Counted from the first letter of the stretch, positions 40,600 through 52,300 are shown. The stretch: 64,000 nucleotides of DNA from Meghimatium bilineatum (GCA_034231615.1 CM067307.1:5318647-5382646); one strand, 5' to 3'. Numbers and translations: made by a program. The notes: generated by a model not told the origin, from the sequence alone.

Positions 40600-41485
40600 C
40601 TTTTATTTTGTTATTACAATGTATTTTACGCTTTGTTATTTTTGTATATGTATGCACCCTCTGTGGTAGGGAGGGAGCCAGATATATACTGAGGCCCATC
40701 ACAGAGGCACAGTGACTCAGGACGTGACAATCCTTTTGACTTGAACATTTGGTTGCATGCCTGGAACAGTAGAGAAGTTCGGCATAACCAGTAGTCAATT
40801 GGTGGTAACGCAAAATGAGGTAAACTGGTTACTAAAACACTTACCTAGTTAATTGGTGTCGGGGAATGAGCCCAGTGTACATTATCTTGGCTACAGTGGT
40901 TCCGAGCAGTGCATAGGTTGGAATCTACCTACCTGGTGGTGTGATAGTTATTTTCTGGCTCTGGCCTGGGGTGGGCCGAAAGTCCACAGATTTCCCAGCA
41001 ATATAATGCCATTTTAATGGCATTGGGTCAAAATGGAATGAGTCCATGTACCCCTGGATTAGCAACCAACCAACAAGGAAACATGCCGGCATACATATCT
41101 AAACCATGCAAGTTTTCGTCGTTTTACTATTGAATGCAATGATTCTTGGGAACGTGTATATATTTCCATATGGCCACGGAATCCACAGATATTGGTAAAG
41201 CACTGCAGTACAACCTGCTAAAGTCGGATGATTAAAACGGTGACACAGCGCATCTCAAAGTTCTTTTTCTGTACTACATTGTGCTGGAAATCACGTAGGA
41301 ACATCGTCGTGTTGCATTGTCCTGCTCGACAGATCGAGAGGGAGTTTGAGAATGAACTCTTAAAAAAATAAGATAAACCTTGTAACAAACCTTGAAGAAA
41401 ATTACAATACTCTTGTTTAAGTCCCATTGATCGCCCGCGTGTTGCCGGGCCCGAAATGGGAGAAAAGAATAGAAACACTGTTTAC
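40600..41485. other. no gene seen
   Basis: No exon. 40840-41090 (GAATGAGCCCAGTGTACA, GGTTGGAATC) has a vague tRNA-SINE look, but boxes cannot be placed with confidence. 41215-41400 (CTGCTAAAGTCGGATG, ACAGCGCATCTCAAAG, GGGAGTTTGAGAATGAA) is a decayed SINE-2 core. Confidence 0.4.
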
Positions 41486-41489
41486 CTTC

Positions 41490-41712
41490 CATGCATGTCG
41501 TAAGAGGCGACTAAGAATGTTATGGGATGGAGTTGGCTGTCCCATCCCATATAGGGCCAGTGACCCAAAGTCATGCTGAAGTCGGATGTGTCAGGCAGAA
41601 AGACGCAAATATCGCAGCAATGCTGTAAACCATGACACAGCGCATTCCGTTCTCCGGACTACATCCTGCTAATCTGCAGGAGTTTGAGAACGAACGCAGA
41701 AGAAGAAGTCCC
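41490..41712 (+). mobile_element. SINE-2, best copy
   Basis: TGCATGTCGTAAGAGGCGAC, GGGATGGAGTTGGCTGTCCC, CATGCTGAAGTCGGATGTGT, CGCAAATATCGCAGCAATGC, CACAGCGCATTCCGTTCTCC, then TAATCTGCAGGAGTTTGAGA and a GCAGAAGAAGAAG tail. At least ten other copies lie in this window in both orientations. No A and B boxes were found, so it may be a 3' module of a larger element. Confidence 0.75.
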
Positions 41713-42004
41713 ATTGATGCCACAAAAAATCATGTGGCCTGAAAGTGGGCCACGGATGAAGAAAGGTTTGAGACCCAATGAGAATACTCGTATGAAATGA
41801 GAAATGTTGTTGTAAATGATTATGTCCAGGCATGTCTTATGTAAAGCGTGTGTATTCAATGGTGACAGCATGCTGTGTGATTTTGTGAGAAAACGGCTTA
41901 GTTCATGGACATCTATGTTCTCTAGCAAGGTCAAACTACAGCGTCCCATTTAGGGGTGGTTGTCAAGTAGCGTTGTCTGGATGCCAAACCATGGATCCAT
42001 TTTT

Positions 42005-42172
42005 TTTTCTCCGCCAAAGACGGATGTGTCAGGACACCGGCGCAAATTAAACGGCGACACAACGGATTTCCATTCTCTGTACTACATACTGCTAGAAATC
42101 TAGTAGTGTCATTGTCCTACAACAAGAGAGATCCAGCAGGAGTTTGAGAATAAGCTCTAAAGAAGAAGGATT
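42005..42172 (+). repeat. SINE-2 partial copy
   Basis: GACGGATGTGTCAGGACACC, GCGACACAACGGATTTCC, AGCAGGAGTTTGAGAATAAG, then AAAGAAGAAGG. Confidence 0.7.
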
Positions 42173-42269
42173 CTTGACGAGTACTGCTGTAAAGTGTATG
42201 AGTCTGGTGTAGACCAAGCCTATATCCCATTTAGGGTCGTAGGGGTGTTAATCTGGAAACATCAACACA

Positions 42270-42900
42270 AAAGTTTCCGCAATGCATCCATATGTTCTCA
42301 GTTTCTTGTTTAACTGTGGAGAAGTTCAATCCTGTCCAGTCTTTTATATCATCAATTCACATTTTTCTTTTACCTCCTGTTTTTCTTCCGTCCACAACGG
42401 TTCCCTGTAGGATAGTTCTTAAAAGGCATCAGTACCTCATCACGTGGCCAAACCACACGTTTGCGATACTTCACCACTGACAGTGTTCTTGTTGACATGC
42501 AAGAGCATTTATTTTGTTTCTCACGTATATATTGATTTTATGTTTTGTACAATGGATGCGCAGTTATTATCTGTAACATTTGTTTTCAAAATCTTGTATT
42601 CTCATCTCTATTTCCGCTGTAATTGTCCAACTCTCACATCCGTACAGAAGAATAGGTATTATTATAGATTTACAGTACTTATTTCTGCTCTTTCATATGA
42701 TATTTAATCTTGACATTTCAGTCAAAGCTATTTCAAGCCTAACCATTATTTTGGCTAGTTCTTCCATCGCTGCTTATATAAGATCCTAAGTATTTAAAGG
42801 AGGTACAACCTTCTGTCCATTCACCCAGAAGTGAACAGGAGTCCTGATGCCATCACTATTTGCCATTATTTGGTCTTTCTAGACGTTTATTATCATACCA
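42270..42900 (-). pseudogene. LINE reverse transcriptase C-terminal half
   Basis: Minus-strand pieces: FKYLGSYISSDGR (42800), ILLYGCESWTITAEIEMRIQ then DFENKCYR (42640-42560), VWFGHVMRY (42460), LQGTVVDGRKTGGKRKM (42410-42360) and DDIKDWTG (42345). The order matches the post-catalytic half of LINE reverse transcriptases. Several frameshifts; the catalytic box is absent. Confidence 0.85.
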
Positions 42901-42960
42901 TAAGGTTAGCAATTTTTTTCGCGAATTGATGTAAGTATTTGCAAGTAAAATTCCACTAGT

Positions 42961-43233
42961 AAATGTTGCGCCATGACATATATAGGTGAAACTGGGAGGA
43001 GGCTCGCAGATCGACTGTGTGAACATCTACATAGCATCAAAAACCATTTGAGTTATCCTGTGGACTACCACTTCAATGGCACGGGCTATCGCGGCGCTCA
43101 GGACATTCAGGTTACGGTCTTTAAGTCGTGCTTCTCTGACGACCGGACCCATCGTGTGCTTGAGAACCGCTACATTTATCAATATGGCACTCTTAAACCC
43201 TATTGCATCAGTGAGCGGATGTCTCATGTATGA
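42961..43233 (+). pseudogene. Penelope-like element GIY-YIG endonuclease fragment
   Basis: The frame from 42973 reads TYIGETGRRLADRLCEHLHS, then HFNGTGYRGAQDIQVTVFKS and RVLENRYIYQYGTLKP. YIGETGR-L-R--EH and the distal E-YI match the GIY-YIG nuclease at the C-terminus of Penelope-like retroelements, which cuts DNA at the insertion site. The Arg and Glu of the active site are present. The reverse transcriptase upstream is absent. A hammerhead-like core follows at 43418. Confidence 0.8.
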
Positions 43234-43417
43234 TTCTAGTTGTTCCATAATTTCTCTGTTTGTTTCGTGTCACATGTATGCAGTCATTTTTGTATACCCC
43301 TTGTCCGGTGTAGTTTCACTTCTTCCGGTCAATCTACAGTACACATGACCATGTTAACATCAATAATTCTTACTGTCCGTTTTCTTTTGTACGTTTAAAT
43401 TTTGTTTACATTTTTAT

Positions 43418-43446
43418 CTTGATAAAGGCCTTTTGGTCGAAACGTC
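43418..43446 (+). other. hammerhead-like core downstream of the Penelope fragment
   Basis: CTTGATAAAGGCCTTTTGGT then CGAAACGTC: stem GGCC-TTTT-GGTC and GAAACGTC are kept, but CTGATGA is changed to TTGATAA, so it should be inactive. TGATTAGCAAAACTTCAT follows at 43484, as in the element at 34931. Confidence 0.45.
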
Positions 43447-43624
43447 AATTAGTGTGTGTGTTTGTGATTGTGTGTGTCTTGAGTGATTAGCAAAACTTCA
43501 TTACCCTGTTCCTGGATTTTCCTGTTGGATTTCAGTTTTACGCAGTAAGTACATACCTTCCCTGCCATTATACAAATAATCTTGCTCAGATGTGTTTATG
43601 TAAAACCACGTATCTATGTGTTAC

Positions 43625-43880
43625 TTGAGAAAATCTCTCTTCTCAAACTCCCTGATGATTAGAAGGATGTAGTCCAAGAACAGAATGTGTTGGGCCATGG
43701 CTACAGAGTGGCTGCGACATCTGCGCCTGTTCGGTGCAACCAATCCGAATTCAGCATGGCTTCTAGATCAATTTGACCAACGGGACAGCAGTCAACGACA
43801 AAAATATATACTTAGCCGCAACTTATGTCCAGTTTTCTATTCTTTGCTCCCCTTTGGGGTTTCGCCAATACAAGGGCAAG
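43625..43880 (-). repeat. SINE-2 copy
   Basis: CTTCTCAAACTCCCTGATGA, AAGAACAGAATGTGTTGGGC, GCTGCGACATCTGCGCCTGT, ATTCAGCATGGCTTCTAG, then TTTGCTCCCCTTTGGGG. Confidence 0.75.
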
Positions 43881-44057
43881 AAAATAGTATACAAATCATC
43901 TCTGGGATAAATGTTCCAGAGTTAGGGTAACGACCGTAACAAGGAAGTGAGTGGCTGCAGTAACACATGGCAAATATCAAGATTAACAAACATAAGTAGA
44001 AGTGTTACCAAAATCAGACATAAAGCAACCTAACAACGAGATAAAGAGACAGACGAC

Positions 44058-44082
44058 GCTTTGACTAAAAAGCCTTCATCAG
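44058..44082 (-). other. hammerhead-like core, first strand intact
   Basis: Minus strand CTGATGA, AGGC-TTTTT-AGTC, then AAAGCGTC. CTGATGA is perfect; GAAA has become AAAG. Confidence 0.4.
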
Positions 44083-44229
44083 GACAAACAAAATACAACA
44101 GTACAACGAATCGTACATGGAGACAAACATGGTTCTGATAGGGAGGAAAGAAAAGGAGAGATAGTGAATCGATAGCGGAGGAAGTAAAAATGGAGCAACA
44201 TAGCAGGGAAGAAGAGGGTATGTGGATAA

Positions 44230-44650
44230 GATAGTGGTATGTGAGGATGGGAAAGTGCACAGAAGGAGGCGAGGAGTGAAGTCAGACGTATGTGAGGATG
44301 GGAAAGTGCACAGAAGGAGGTGAGAAGTGAAGTTAGACGTATGTGAGGATGGGAAAGTGCACAGAAGGAGGTGAGGAGTGAAGTTAAACGTATGTGAGGA
44401 TGGGAAAGAGCACAGAAGGAGGTGAGGAGTGAAGTTAGACGTATGTGAGGATGGGAAAGTGCACAGAAGGAGGTGAGGAGTGAAGTTAGACGTATGTGAG
44501 GATGGGCAAGTGCACAGAAGGAGGTGAGGAGTGAAGTCAGACGTATGTGAGGATGGGAAAGTGCACAGAAGGAGGTGAGGAGTGAAGTCAGACGTATGTG
44601 AGGATGGGAAAGTGCACAGAAGGAGGTGAGGAGTGAAGTTAGATGAGGTG
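44230..44650. repeat. minisatellite, 51-bp unit, eight copies
   Basis: Unit AGTGAAGTTAGACGTATGTG, AGGATGGGAAAGTGCACAGA, then AGGAGGTGAGG. The unit length is a multiple of 3, so two minus frames stay open; not genes. Confidence 0.97.
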
Positions 44651-44694
44651 TGATAGCGAGCATTTGAAAATAACAGTTCCATAATAATACAGGT

Positions 44695-44770
44695 AAAGGA
44701 GATATTTACCTACTGTGATTTCACCTGCACCCAGGTAAATACAAGTTTTACCTGGAGGCAGGTAAATAAG
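44695..44770. repeat. interleaved AGGTAAA/TTTACCT inverted repeats
   Basis: AGGTAAAGGAGATATTTACC and AGGTAAATACAAGTTTTACC then TGGAGGCAGGTAAATAAG can fold into nested hairpins. Confidence 0.7.
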
Positions 44771-45206
44771 AGTTGAAAGAGTGCATAAAAATTACATGAG
44801 TATTGTGTCAATCACCAATAACAAAAAACACAAACCTGCTACTGAAGCAAACAGCATACTTCATAACCTCCTCTGCTGGTTACTTAACCAGTTCGTGACA
44901 TTTAATATGCAATCATTAATTCACAACAAAAAAAGGAGACGTGAATAGAAACGGCGAAAATTTAAAGTAAACATACAATAAAAACAACACACAATGTTGT
45001 TTGGATTGGATATGAGATGGTATATTTGTAGTAGACATTTCAACGACATTAACAAGAAGCGGACACGTAGGGTATGCGTGTAAAAATAAGAGGAAGGCAA
45101 GGGACGGATTGAGCAGTTCTCGGGATGTATGGGGAACATCACAACATCCAATAAGCTTAATCTTAGCGTGACCCTCGGATATATCAGACCTATTGTCTCA
45201 ATCCTG

Positions 45207-45302
45207 TTAATGACACACTTTACTATTTCCCTGATTGGCATTGGATACTATTATTGTTATACTGTGTGCCGACCAATGAAAATCAGGAAATAGTAAAATG
45301 AG
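45207..45302. mobile_element. family F hairpin element
   Basis: ACACTTTACTATTTCCCTGA then TTGGCATTGG pairs with CCAATGAAAATCAGGAAATA then GTAAAATGAGTC. About 96 bases in all. Confidence 0.75.
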
Positions 45303-45393
45303 TCATTTGAAAATGCTGGATTTCCTATTAGCCAATATGTCTTAAATCGGAGAATCGATAATAGGCGAGACTGCTGTAAAACTGGATAACAAT

Positions 45394-48300
45394 AGTCTGT
45401 GCATTCATTGTATTCATACTTATACCATACAGTATGTGCGCCTACATTGTATTCATACTTATACCATACAGTATGTGCGCCTACATTGTATTCATACTTA
45501 TACCATACAGTATGTGCGCCTACATTGTATTCATACTTATACCATACAGTATGTGCGCCTACATTGTATTCATACTTATACCATACAGTATGTGCGCCTA
45601 CATTGTATTCATACTTATACCATACAGTATGTGCGCCTACATTGTATTCATACCCACACCATACAGTATGTGCGCCTACATTGTATTCATACTTATACCA
45701 TACAGTATGTGCGCCTACATTGTATTCATACTTATACCATACAGTATGTGCGCCTACATTGTATTCATACTTATACCATACAGTATGTGCGCCTACATTG
45801 TATTCATACTTATACCATACAGTATGTGCGCCTACATTGTATTCATACTTATACCATACAGTATGTGCGCCTACATTGTATTCATACTTATACCATACAG
45901 TATGTGCGCCTACATTGTATTCATACTTATACCATACAGTATGTGCGCCTACATTGTATTCATACTTATACCATACAGTATGTGCGCCTACATTGTATTC
46001 ATACCATACAGTATGTGCGCTTACATTGTATTCATACCCACACCATACAGTATGTGCGCCTACATTGTATTCATACTTATACCATACAGTATGTGCGCCT
46101 ACATTGTATTCATACTTATACCATACAGTATGTGCGCCTACATTGTATTCATACCATACAGTATGTGCGCTTACATTGTATTCATACCCACACCATACAG
46201 TATGTGCGCCTACATTGTATTCATACTTATACCATACAGTATGTGCGCCTACATTGTATTCATACCATACAGTATGTGCGCTTACATTGTATTCATACCC
46301 ACACCATACAGTATGTGCGCCTACATTGTATTCATACTTATACCATACAGTATGTGCGCCTACATTGTATTCATACTTATACCATACAGTATGTGCGCCT
46401 ACATTGTATTCATACCATACAGTATGTGCGCTTACATTGTATTCATACCCACACCATACAGTATGTGCGCCTACATTGTATTCATACTTATACCATACAG
46501 TATGTGCGCCTACATTGTATTCATACTTATACCATACAGTATGTGCGCCTACATTGTATTCATACTTATACCATACAGTATGTGCGCCTACATTGTATTC
46601 ATACTTATACCATACAGTATGTGCGCCTACATTGTATTCATACCCATACCATACAGTATGTGCGCTTACATTGTATTCATACCATACAGTATGTGCGCTT
46701 ACATTGTATTCATACCTATACCATACAGTATGTGCGCCTACATTGTATTCATACCTATACCATACAGTATGTGCGCCTACGTTGTATTCATACCTATACC
46801 ATACAGTATGTGCGCCTACATTGTATTCATACCTATACCATACAGTATGTGCGCCTACATTGTATTCATACCCACACCATACAGTATGTGCGCCTACATT
46901 GTATTCATACCCACACCATACAGTATGTGCGCCTACATTGTATTCATACCCACACCATACAGTATGTGCGCCTACATTGTATTCATACTTATACCATACA
47001 GTATGTGCGCCTACATTGTATTCATACTTATACCATACAGTATGTGCGCCTACATTGTATTCATACTTATACCATACAGTATGTGCGCCTACATTGTATT
47101 CATACCCATACCATACAGTATGTGCGCCTACATTGTATTCATACTTATACCATACAGTATGTGCGCCTACATTGTATTCATACTTATACCATACAGTATG
47201 TGCGCCTACATTGTATTCATACTTATACCATACAGTATGTGCGCCTACATTGTATTCATACCCACACCATACAGTATGTGCGCCTACATTGTATTCATAC
47301 CCACACCATACAGTATGTGCGCCTACATTGTATTCATACCCACACCATACAGTATGTGCGCCTACATTGTATTCATACCCACACCATACAGTATGTGCGC
47401 CTACATTGTATTCATACCCACACCATACAGTATGTGCGCCTACATTGTATTCATACCCACACCATACAGTATGTGCGCCTACATTGTATTCATACCCACA
47501 CCATACAGTATGTGCGCCTACATTGTATTCATACCCACACCATACAGTATGTGCGCCTACATTGTATTCATACCCACACCATACAGTATGTGCGCCTACA
47601 TTGTATTCATACCCACACCATACAGTATGTGCGCCTACATTGTATTCATACCCACACCATACAGTATGTGCGCCTACATTGTATTCATACCCACACCATA
47701 CAGTATGTGCGCCTACATTGTATTCATACCCACACCATACAGTATGTGCGCCTACATTGTATTCATACCCACACCATACAGTATGTGCGCCTACATTGTA
47801 TTCATACCCACACCATACAGTATGTGCGCCTACATTGTATTCATACCCACACCATACAGTATGTGCGCCTACATTGTATTCATACCCACACCATACAGTA
47901 TGTGCGCCTACATTGTATTCATACCCACACCATACAGTATGTGCGCCTACATTGTATTCATACCCACACCATACAGTATGTGCGCCTACATTGTATTCAT
48001 ACCCACACCATACAGTATGTGCGCCTACATTGTATTCATACCCACACCATACAGTATGTGCGCCTACATTGTATTCATACCCACACCATACAGTATGTGC
48101 GCCTACATTGTATTCATACCCACACCATACAGTATGTGCGCCTACATTGTATTCATACCCACACCATACAGTATGTGCGCCTACATTGTATTCATACCCA
48201 CAACATACAGTATGTGCGCCTACATTGTATTCATACCCACACCATACAGTATGTGCGCCTACATTGTATTCATACCCACACCATACAGTATGTGCGCCTA

Positions 48301-48424
48301 CATTGTATTCATACCCACACCATACAGTATGTGCGCCTACATTGTATTCATACCCACACCATACAGTATGTGCGCCTACATTGTATCCATACCCACACCA
48401 TACAGTATGTGCGCCTACATTGTA
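45394..48424. repeat. 39-bp satellite array, about 78 copies, 3 kb
   Basis: Unit CATTGTATTCATACTTATAC then CATACAGTATGTGCGCCTA. Variants: TACTTATACC (type A), TACCCACACC (type B), TACCTATACC and TACCCATACC (rare), and a 33-bp unit lacking six bases and ending GCGCTTA. Type A dominates to about 46600. A higher-order block of 33-bp, B and A units recurs four times in 45990-46480. Type B fills 47250-48420 almost without change. CATACAGTATG makes a small palindrome in each unit. All three plus frames are open for about 1000 codons because 39 and 33 are multiples of 3 and the unit has no stops. Not protein genes. Confidence 0.98.
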
Positions 48425-48577
48425 AAGCTAATCGATCCTGTATTTTCTGTAAGTAATATTCTATATGAGAAAGTCTGCAGTATGCTATACTGGAGCCCGG
48501 TCCTGATTATAATGGAAACGGTGTTGATCTAAGCCTGCCGAGAAAGTGGGTTCCATCGAGTCTCTCGGCAGCATAGA

Positions 48578-48795
48578 AGACCTTCCAACAGAATTAATTA
48601 GGGCCACATTCGTGACCTGTTGTTATTATTGCTAGCTTTCGGTTGATGACTATTTATATAGTTGGAATCGCCTTGGCTATTTTTGGTATGCGATTTCAAG
48701 TGTGAAAATAGTGACCAGTAGAGAGTCCAACAAAAATCAAAAACGTCACGAATGGGGTCCTAATTAATATTCTGGTTGGAAGGTCTTTATTGTAG
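48578..48795. mobile_element. family A hairpin element, best copy
   Basis: Left arm AAGACCTTCCAACAGAATTA, ATTAGGGCCACATTCGTGAC; right arm, inverse, AAGACCTTCCAACCAGAATA, TTAATTAGGACCCCATTCGT then GACGTTTT. Arms of nearly 50 bases, total about 215. No ORF. Confidence 0.85.
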
Positions 48796-48809
48796 ATGGA
48801 CATGGTTCC

Positions 48810-49145
48810 ATTCAGCCGTCAGACCGTTAAATATCTGTGAAAAATGTGATGTGTGCACCATTCGGCCTTCAGGCTGTTAAATATCCGTTAAAAAAAATGT
48901 GATGTGTGCACCATGGTAGTTAATGAGTTTGCCTCTCTTTTGGAGAGGCATGCCCCTTTCAACCAGCGGACAAAGTCCAATTAGGTTATATCAGGACACA
49001 CTACCATAAAATATTAGAGGTAACAAAGACCCCGTGTAAGTATTAGATGATGTGTGCACCATTCAGCCGTCAGGCCGTTAAATACCTGTGAAAAATGTGA
49101 TGTGTGATCATTCAGCCCCTAGGTTAAATATTTGTGAAAAATGTG
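48810..49145. repeat. dispersed repeat, about 45-bp motif, four copies
   Basis: CACCATTCGGCCTTCAGGCT, GTTAAATATCCGT, AAAAATGTGATGTGTG, near 48810, 48855, 49055 and 49105. Between them 48917-48975 contains CCTCTCTTTTGGAGAGG, a small hairpin. Confidence 0.8.
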
Positions 49146-49237
49146 TGCATATTATTGAATACTTCCGGAGACCATGGATACTGGATAACCATACCTGCGG
49201 CCTCCATTCTTTTTTGATGGCTGTAATGTCAAACTGT

Positions 49238-49640
49238 ACAATAACCAAAGATATAACCAAATTGTATAATAACCAAAGATATAACCAAATTGTATAATAA
49301 CCAAAGATATAACCAAACTGTACAATAACCAAAGATATAACCAAATTGTATAATAACCAAAGATATAACCAAATTGTATAATAACCAAAGATATAACCAA
49401 ACTGTACAATAACCAAAGATATAACCAAATTGTATAATAACCAAAGATATAACCAAATTGTATAATAACCAAAGATATAACCAAATTGTATAGTATAATA
49501 ACCAAAGATATAACCAAATTGTATAATAACCAAAGATATAACCAAATTGTACAATAACCAAAGATATAACCAAATTGTATAATAACCAAAGATATAACCA
49601 AATTGTATAATAACCAAAGATATAACCACATTGTTACAAC
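49238..49640. repeat. minisatellite, 28-bp unit, about 14 copies
   Basis: Unit CAAAGATATAACCAAATTGT then ATAATAAC. Variants ACTGTACAATAACC recur every third unit in the first half, a three-unit higher-order period. Open minus frames are an artefact. Confidence 0.97.
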
Positions 49641-49723
49641 CTTCCACGGTTGAAAAATGCGTACCTCACCATAAGAGATATATTCTACTTAACCAAAATG
49701 TAACACGGCACCAGTTACATTCA

Positions 49724-49750
49724 ACATTAACCCTAACCCTAACCCTAACA
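49724..49750. repeat. short interstitial telomere-like tract
   Basis: ATTAACCCTAACCCTAACCC then TAAC: three to four TTAGGG units. Confidence 0.85.
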
Positions 49751-49964
49751 TTCTATGTTTCAATATACTAGGATAGGAGTAATAATGTTTGCACGCGGAG
49801 AATGATAGATATTGGGGTTACCAGGGGTAAGGGAGAAGATTCGAAGATCACTTAATCCACATTTGGCAGTGGCTGAACACTCATGAATGGTTTGATGGAA
49901 CAGGGAGAGTAGAGTACTTTTTGGCAATAATATCTCCTGCTTTAGAATGATTGTATATACTCTT

Positions 49965-50300
49965 CTTCTTCAGCGTTCATTCCCAAACTCCCGCTGGATG
50001 GCTCTTGTAGCAGGACAGTGATCCTACTAGATTTCCGACAGGATGTAGTCAAGAGAGTGAAAATGCATTGTGCCGTCAATTTATGTTGCGACAATGGCCC
50101 GACACATCAGTCTTCGGCGGTTATCTAGTCAATAATGCTATCAAAATTACACTTTTATGCTGCTAACAAATGAGAATACACGCATTGAAGCAATACGAGT
50201 TGTTCCTATGTTGTCGGTGCCCAGACGTGGGGCAATGAGTAGCAATACTGACTTTTTCCTGCATGTCGAAAGAAGTGACTAAGGAGGTCTGTGGATGGTG
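49965..50300 (-). repeat. SINE-2 copy
   Basis: CTTCTTCTTCAGCGTTCATT, CCAAACTCCCGCTGGATGG, CCGACACATCAGTCTTCGGC, CTGCATGTCGAAAGAAGTGA, then TGTTGGTTGTCTCATCCC. Confidence 0.75.
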
Positions 50301-50439
50301 TTGGTTGTCTCATCCCAAAGGGCTGTCCATAAATTAGCTCAACAATTTGGCAACTATTAACACTATCTCCCCAACTTGTCATGTCAAGAATTCGGATACC
50401 CATGCCCCGTTTAATTGTGAGAAAAATACGGGCATCCCT

Positions 50440-50645
50440 AGGAGCCACGGAGCTAATTTAGCATTTAGAAGACCTACCAAAATAATTCACTCAAGATTTT
50501 GGGTCATTATTTCGATTATTCACGTGTATTTCGTTAGCAGGCGACATCGGGGGAGGGGGGATTACAAATAGTGACTAAAGAAAACACAGTAGTAATAAAA
50601 AACATCACTTAAGAACTTATTATTCTGTTTTGTTGTAATTCGAAG
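50440..50645. mobile_element. family A hairpin element, diverged
   Basis: TTTAGAAGACCTACCAAAAT then AATTCACTC, and AAATAGTGACTAAAGAAAAC; the right arm is worn and merges into the next array. Confidence 0.5.
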
Positions 50646-50855
50646 AAAGATGGTTATGTTTTGTTGTAATTCTAAGAAAGATGGTTATGTTTTGTTGTAA
50701 TTCTAAGAAAGATGGTTATGTTTTGTTGTAATTCTAAGAAAGATGGTTATGTTTTGTTGTAATTCTAAGAAAGATGGTTATGTTTTGTTGTAATTCTAAG
50801 AAAGATGGTTATGTTTTGTTGTAATTCTAAGAAAGATGGTTATGTTTTGTTGTGA
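50622..50855. repeat. minisatellite, 31-bp unit, about 7 copies
   Basis: Unit GTTTTGTTGTAATTCTAAGA then AAGATGGTTAT. Confidence 0.97.
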
Positions 50856-51595
50856 TTCTACTGTGTGGTCGTATTTAGCGAATTTCACTTCTACGGAGAA
50901 TTGTAAAGGGGCTGAGGTAGGCACGGAGAAACAGGGGAGTAACAGACATGCCCAGGAGGTTCTCATGAAGGTAACTACTTAAACGATAAACAATAAGAAT
51001 TACAGCTGTAAAGATGTGTAAAAAAAACATGGTGACTTGTACAGAAAGTCAATGACTCACTTCAGCACCGGGGTGGGGGGGGGGGGCGGGCGCAACTGAA
51101 GAAAATGTGTCCTAAAGGGAAAAGTGGGCGGGGGCTTCGGGGAGCCAAAATAGTTGAGACCCACTGCAGTAGATCGTTACACAGTCATTGTACAATTGAG
51201 AATCCTTCATCCACGTTCTACTTGAACAAATCAAGTACGTTCATTGACAAGAACGATTCACATCTGTGTAAGCATATTCACGAGATGGTAGGAATGGGCA
51301 CATTAGTGCTAGAAACGTAGGCAAATAGCCGGACCTCCCAGTAAGATTATAGGGCTCTGGTACAAAGCATGTTTAGGGAGTCATATGACATTACTTTAAT
51401 TGATGTGGTCTCCCTTTCATTCAACAATTGGTTTTGATCCTATGAGTTAGGAATGTTATCCCACTGAAACTGCATGTCAATGGAACTGATCATCGTCAGA
51501 AGTACAATATGAAAATTAACGTACAAATAACAGAAGCTATACAAATTAGCAAGTATGCAGCACGAATGGATTTATAATCTCTTTTTGATCCCTAG
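50856..51595. other. no gene seen
   Basis: No exon. A G run at about 51070-51087 lies in otherwise unremarkable sequence; 51140-51360 has no recognised element. Confidence 0.45.
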
Positions 51596-51599
51596 AAAT

Positions 51600-51960
51600 T
51601 GCAAGCGATTAGCTCTTACTTCTTATGCTCAGTTAGTTGGTGTGTCATGTGACGAATTCCTTCCAGAACGTTGTCTACCCAATGAACTTCCTGAACCCCT
51701 TTCTGTCTTTAGCGATGCGGCTTGCATTTTCCAACGATGTATTCATGTTGTCTTTAATGTCGTCAGTCCGTCGTCTTCTTGGTCTGCCCTTTATCCTCCA
51801 CCCAGATACTCTTCCCTCCATTATTTGTCTTTCTAAACAGTTGTGTCTCTTTATATGACCAAACAGGTGTAGTTTTCTTTTTGTTTTGTGTTTAGTAATC
51901 AACACTCTGAATCTTCCATGTATTTATAATATCTGAGTTTCTGATTTGTTTCCTTCCATG
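51600..51960 (-). pseudogene. LINE reverse transcriptase C-terminal fragment
   Basis: The minus frame reads KRKLHLFGHIKRHNCLERQI, then KGRPRRRRTDDIKDNMNTSL and RIAKDRKGFRKFI: the LFGHI--R, GRPRRRW-DDI and A-DR---R signature of the C-terminus. Intact frame over 76 residues but no catalytic part. Confidence 0.85.
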
Positions 51961-52270
51961 ATATTCTAAGTATCATTGTTGGTTGGTATAACAATGGATA
52001 TAACAATAGATATCACCGCAGTGAAATAAGACACAGAATTTAAAAATCTAGTTGGATGTGGTTAGGGCATTTTCTGTCGTTGATGTTGTGTTCAGGCATA
52101 TAGTTGTTTTATTTCGTTCTAGTTCTTCATATGGTTAATGCACGTCTCCATGACAATAGGGGCACGTCATTGTTACCGTGTGTGTCTCTGCTGTTAAATG
52201 TCTGTCGCCTAATGCTTTTGTGATAGTGTCTTCAATTTTACTGATTTTTCACTGTTAGCTTGTATATTTT

Positions 52271-52300
52271 CTTGAAAAAGATCTTACGGCTGAAACGTTG
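52271..52300 (+). other. degenerate hammerhead-like core
   Basis: CTTGAAAAAGATCTTACGGC then TGAAACGTTG; GAAACGTT is kept, the first strand is mutated. Confidence 0.3.

Noticed and set aside
45399..48532. Three plus-strand open frames of about 1000 codons
   Set aside because: They are the three frames of one 39-bp satellite without stops; simultaneous openness in all frames and no conserved domain argue against protein coding.
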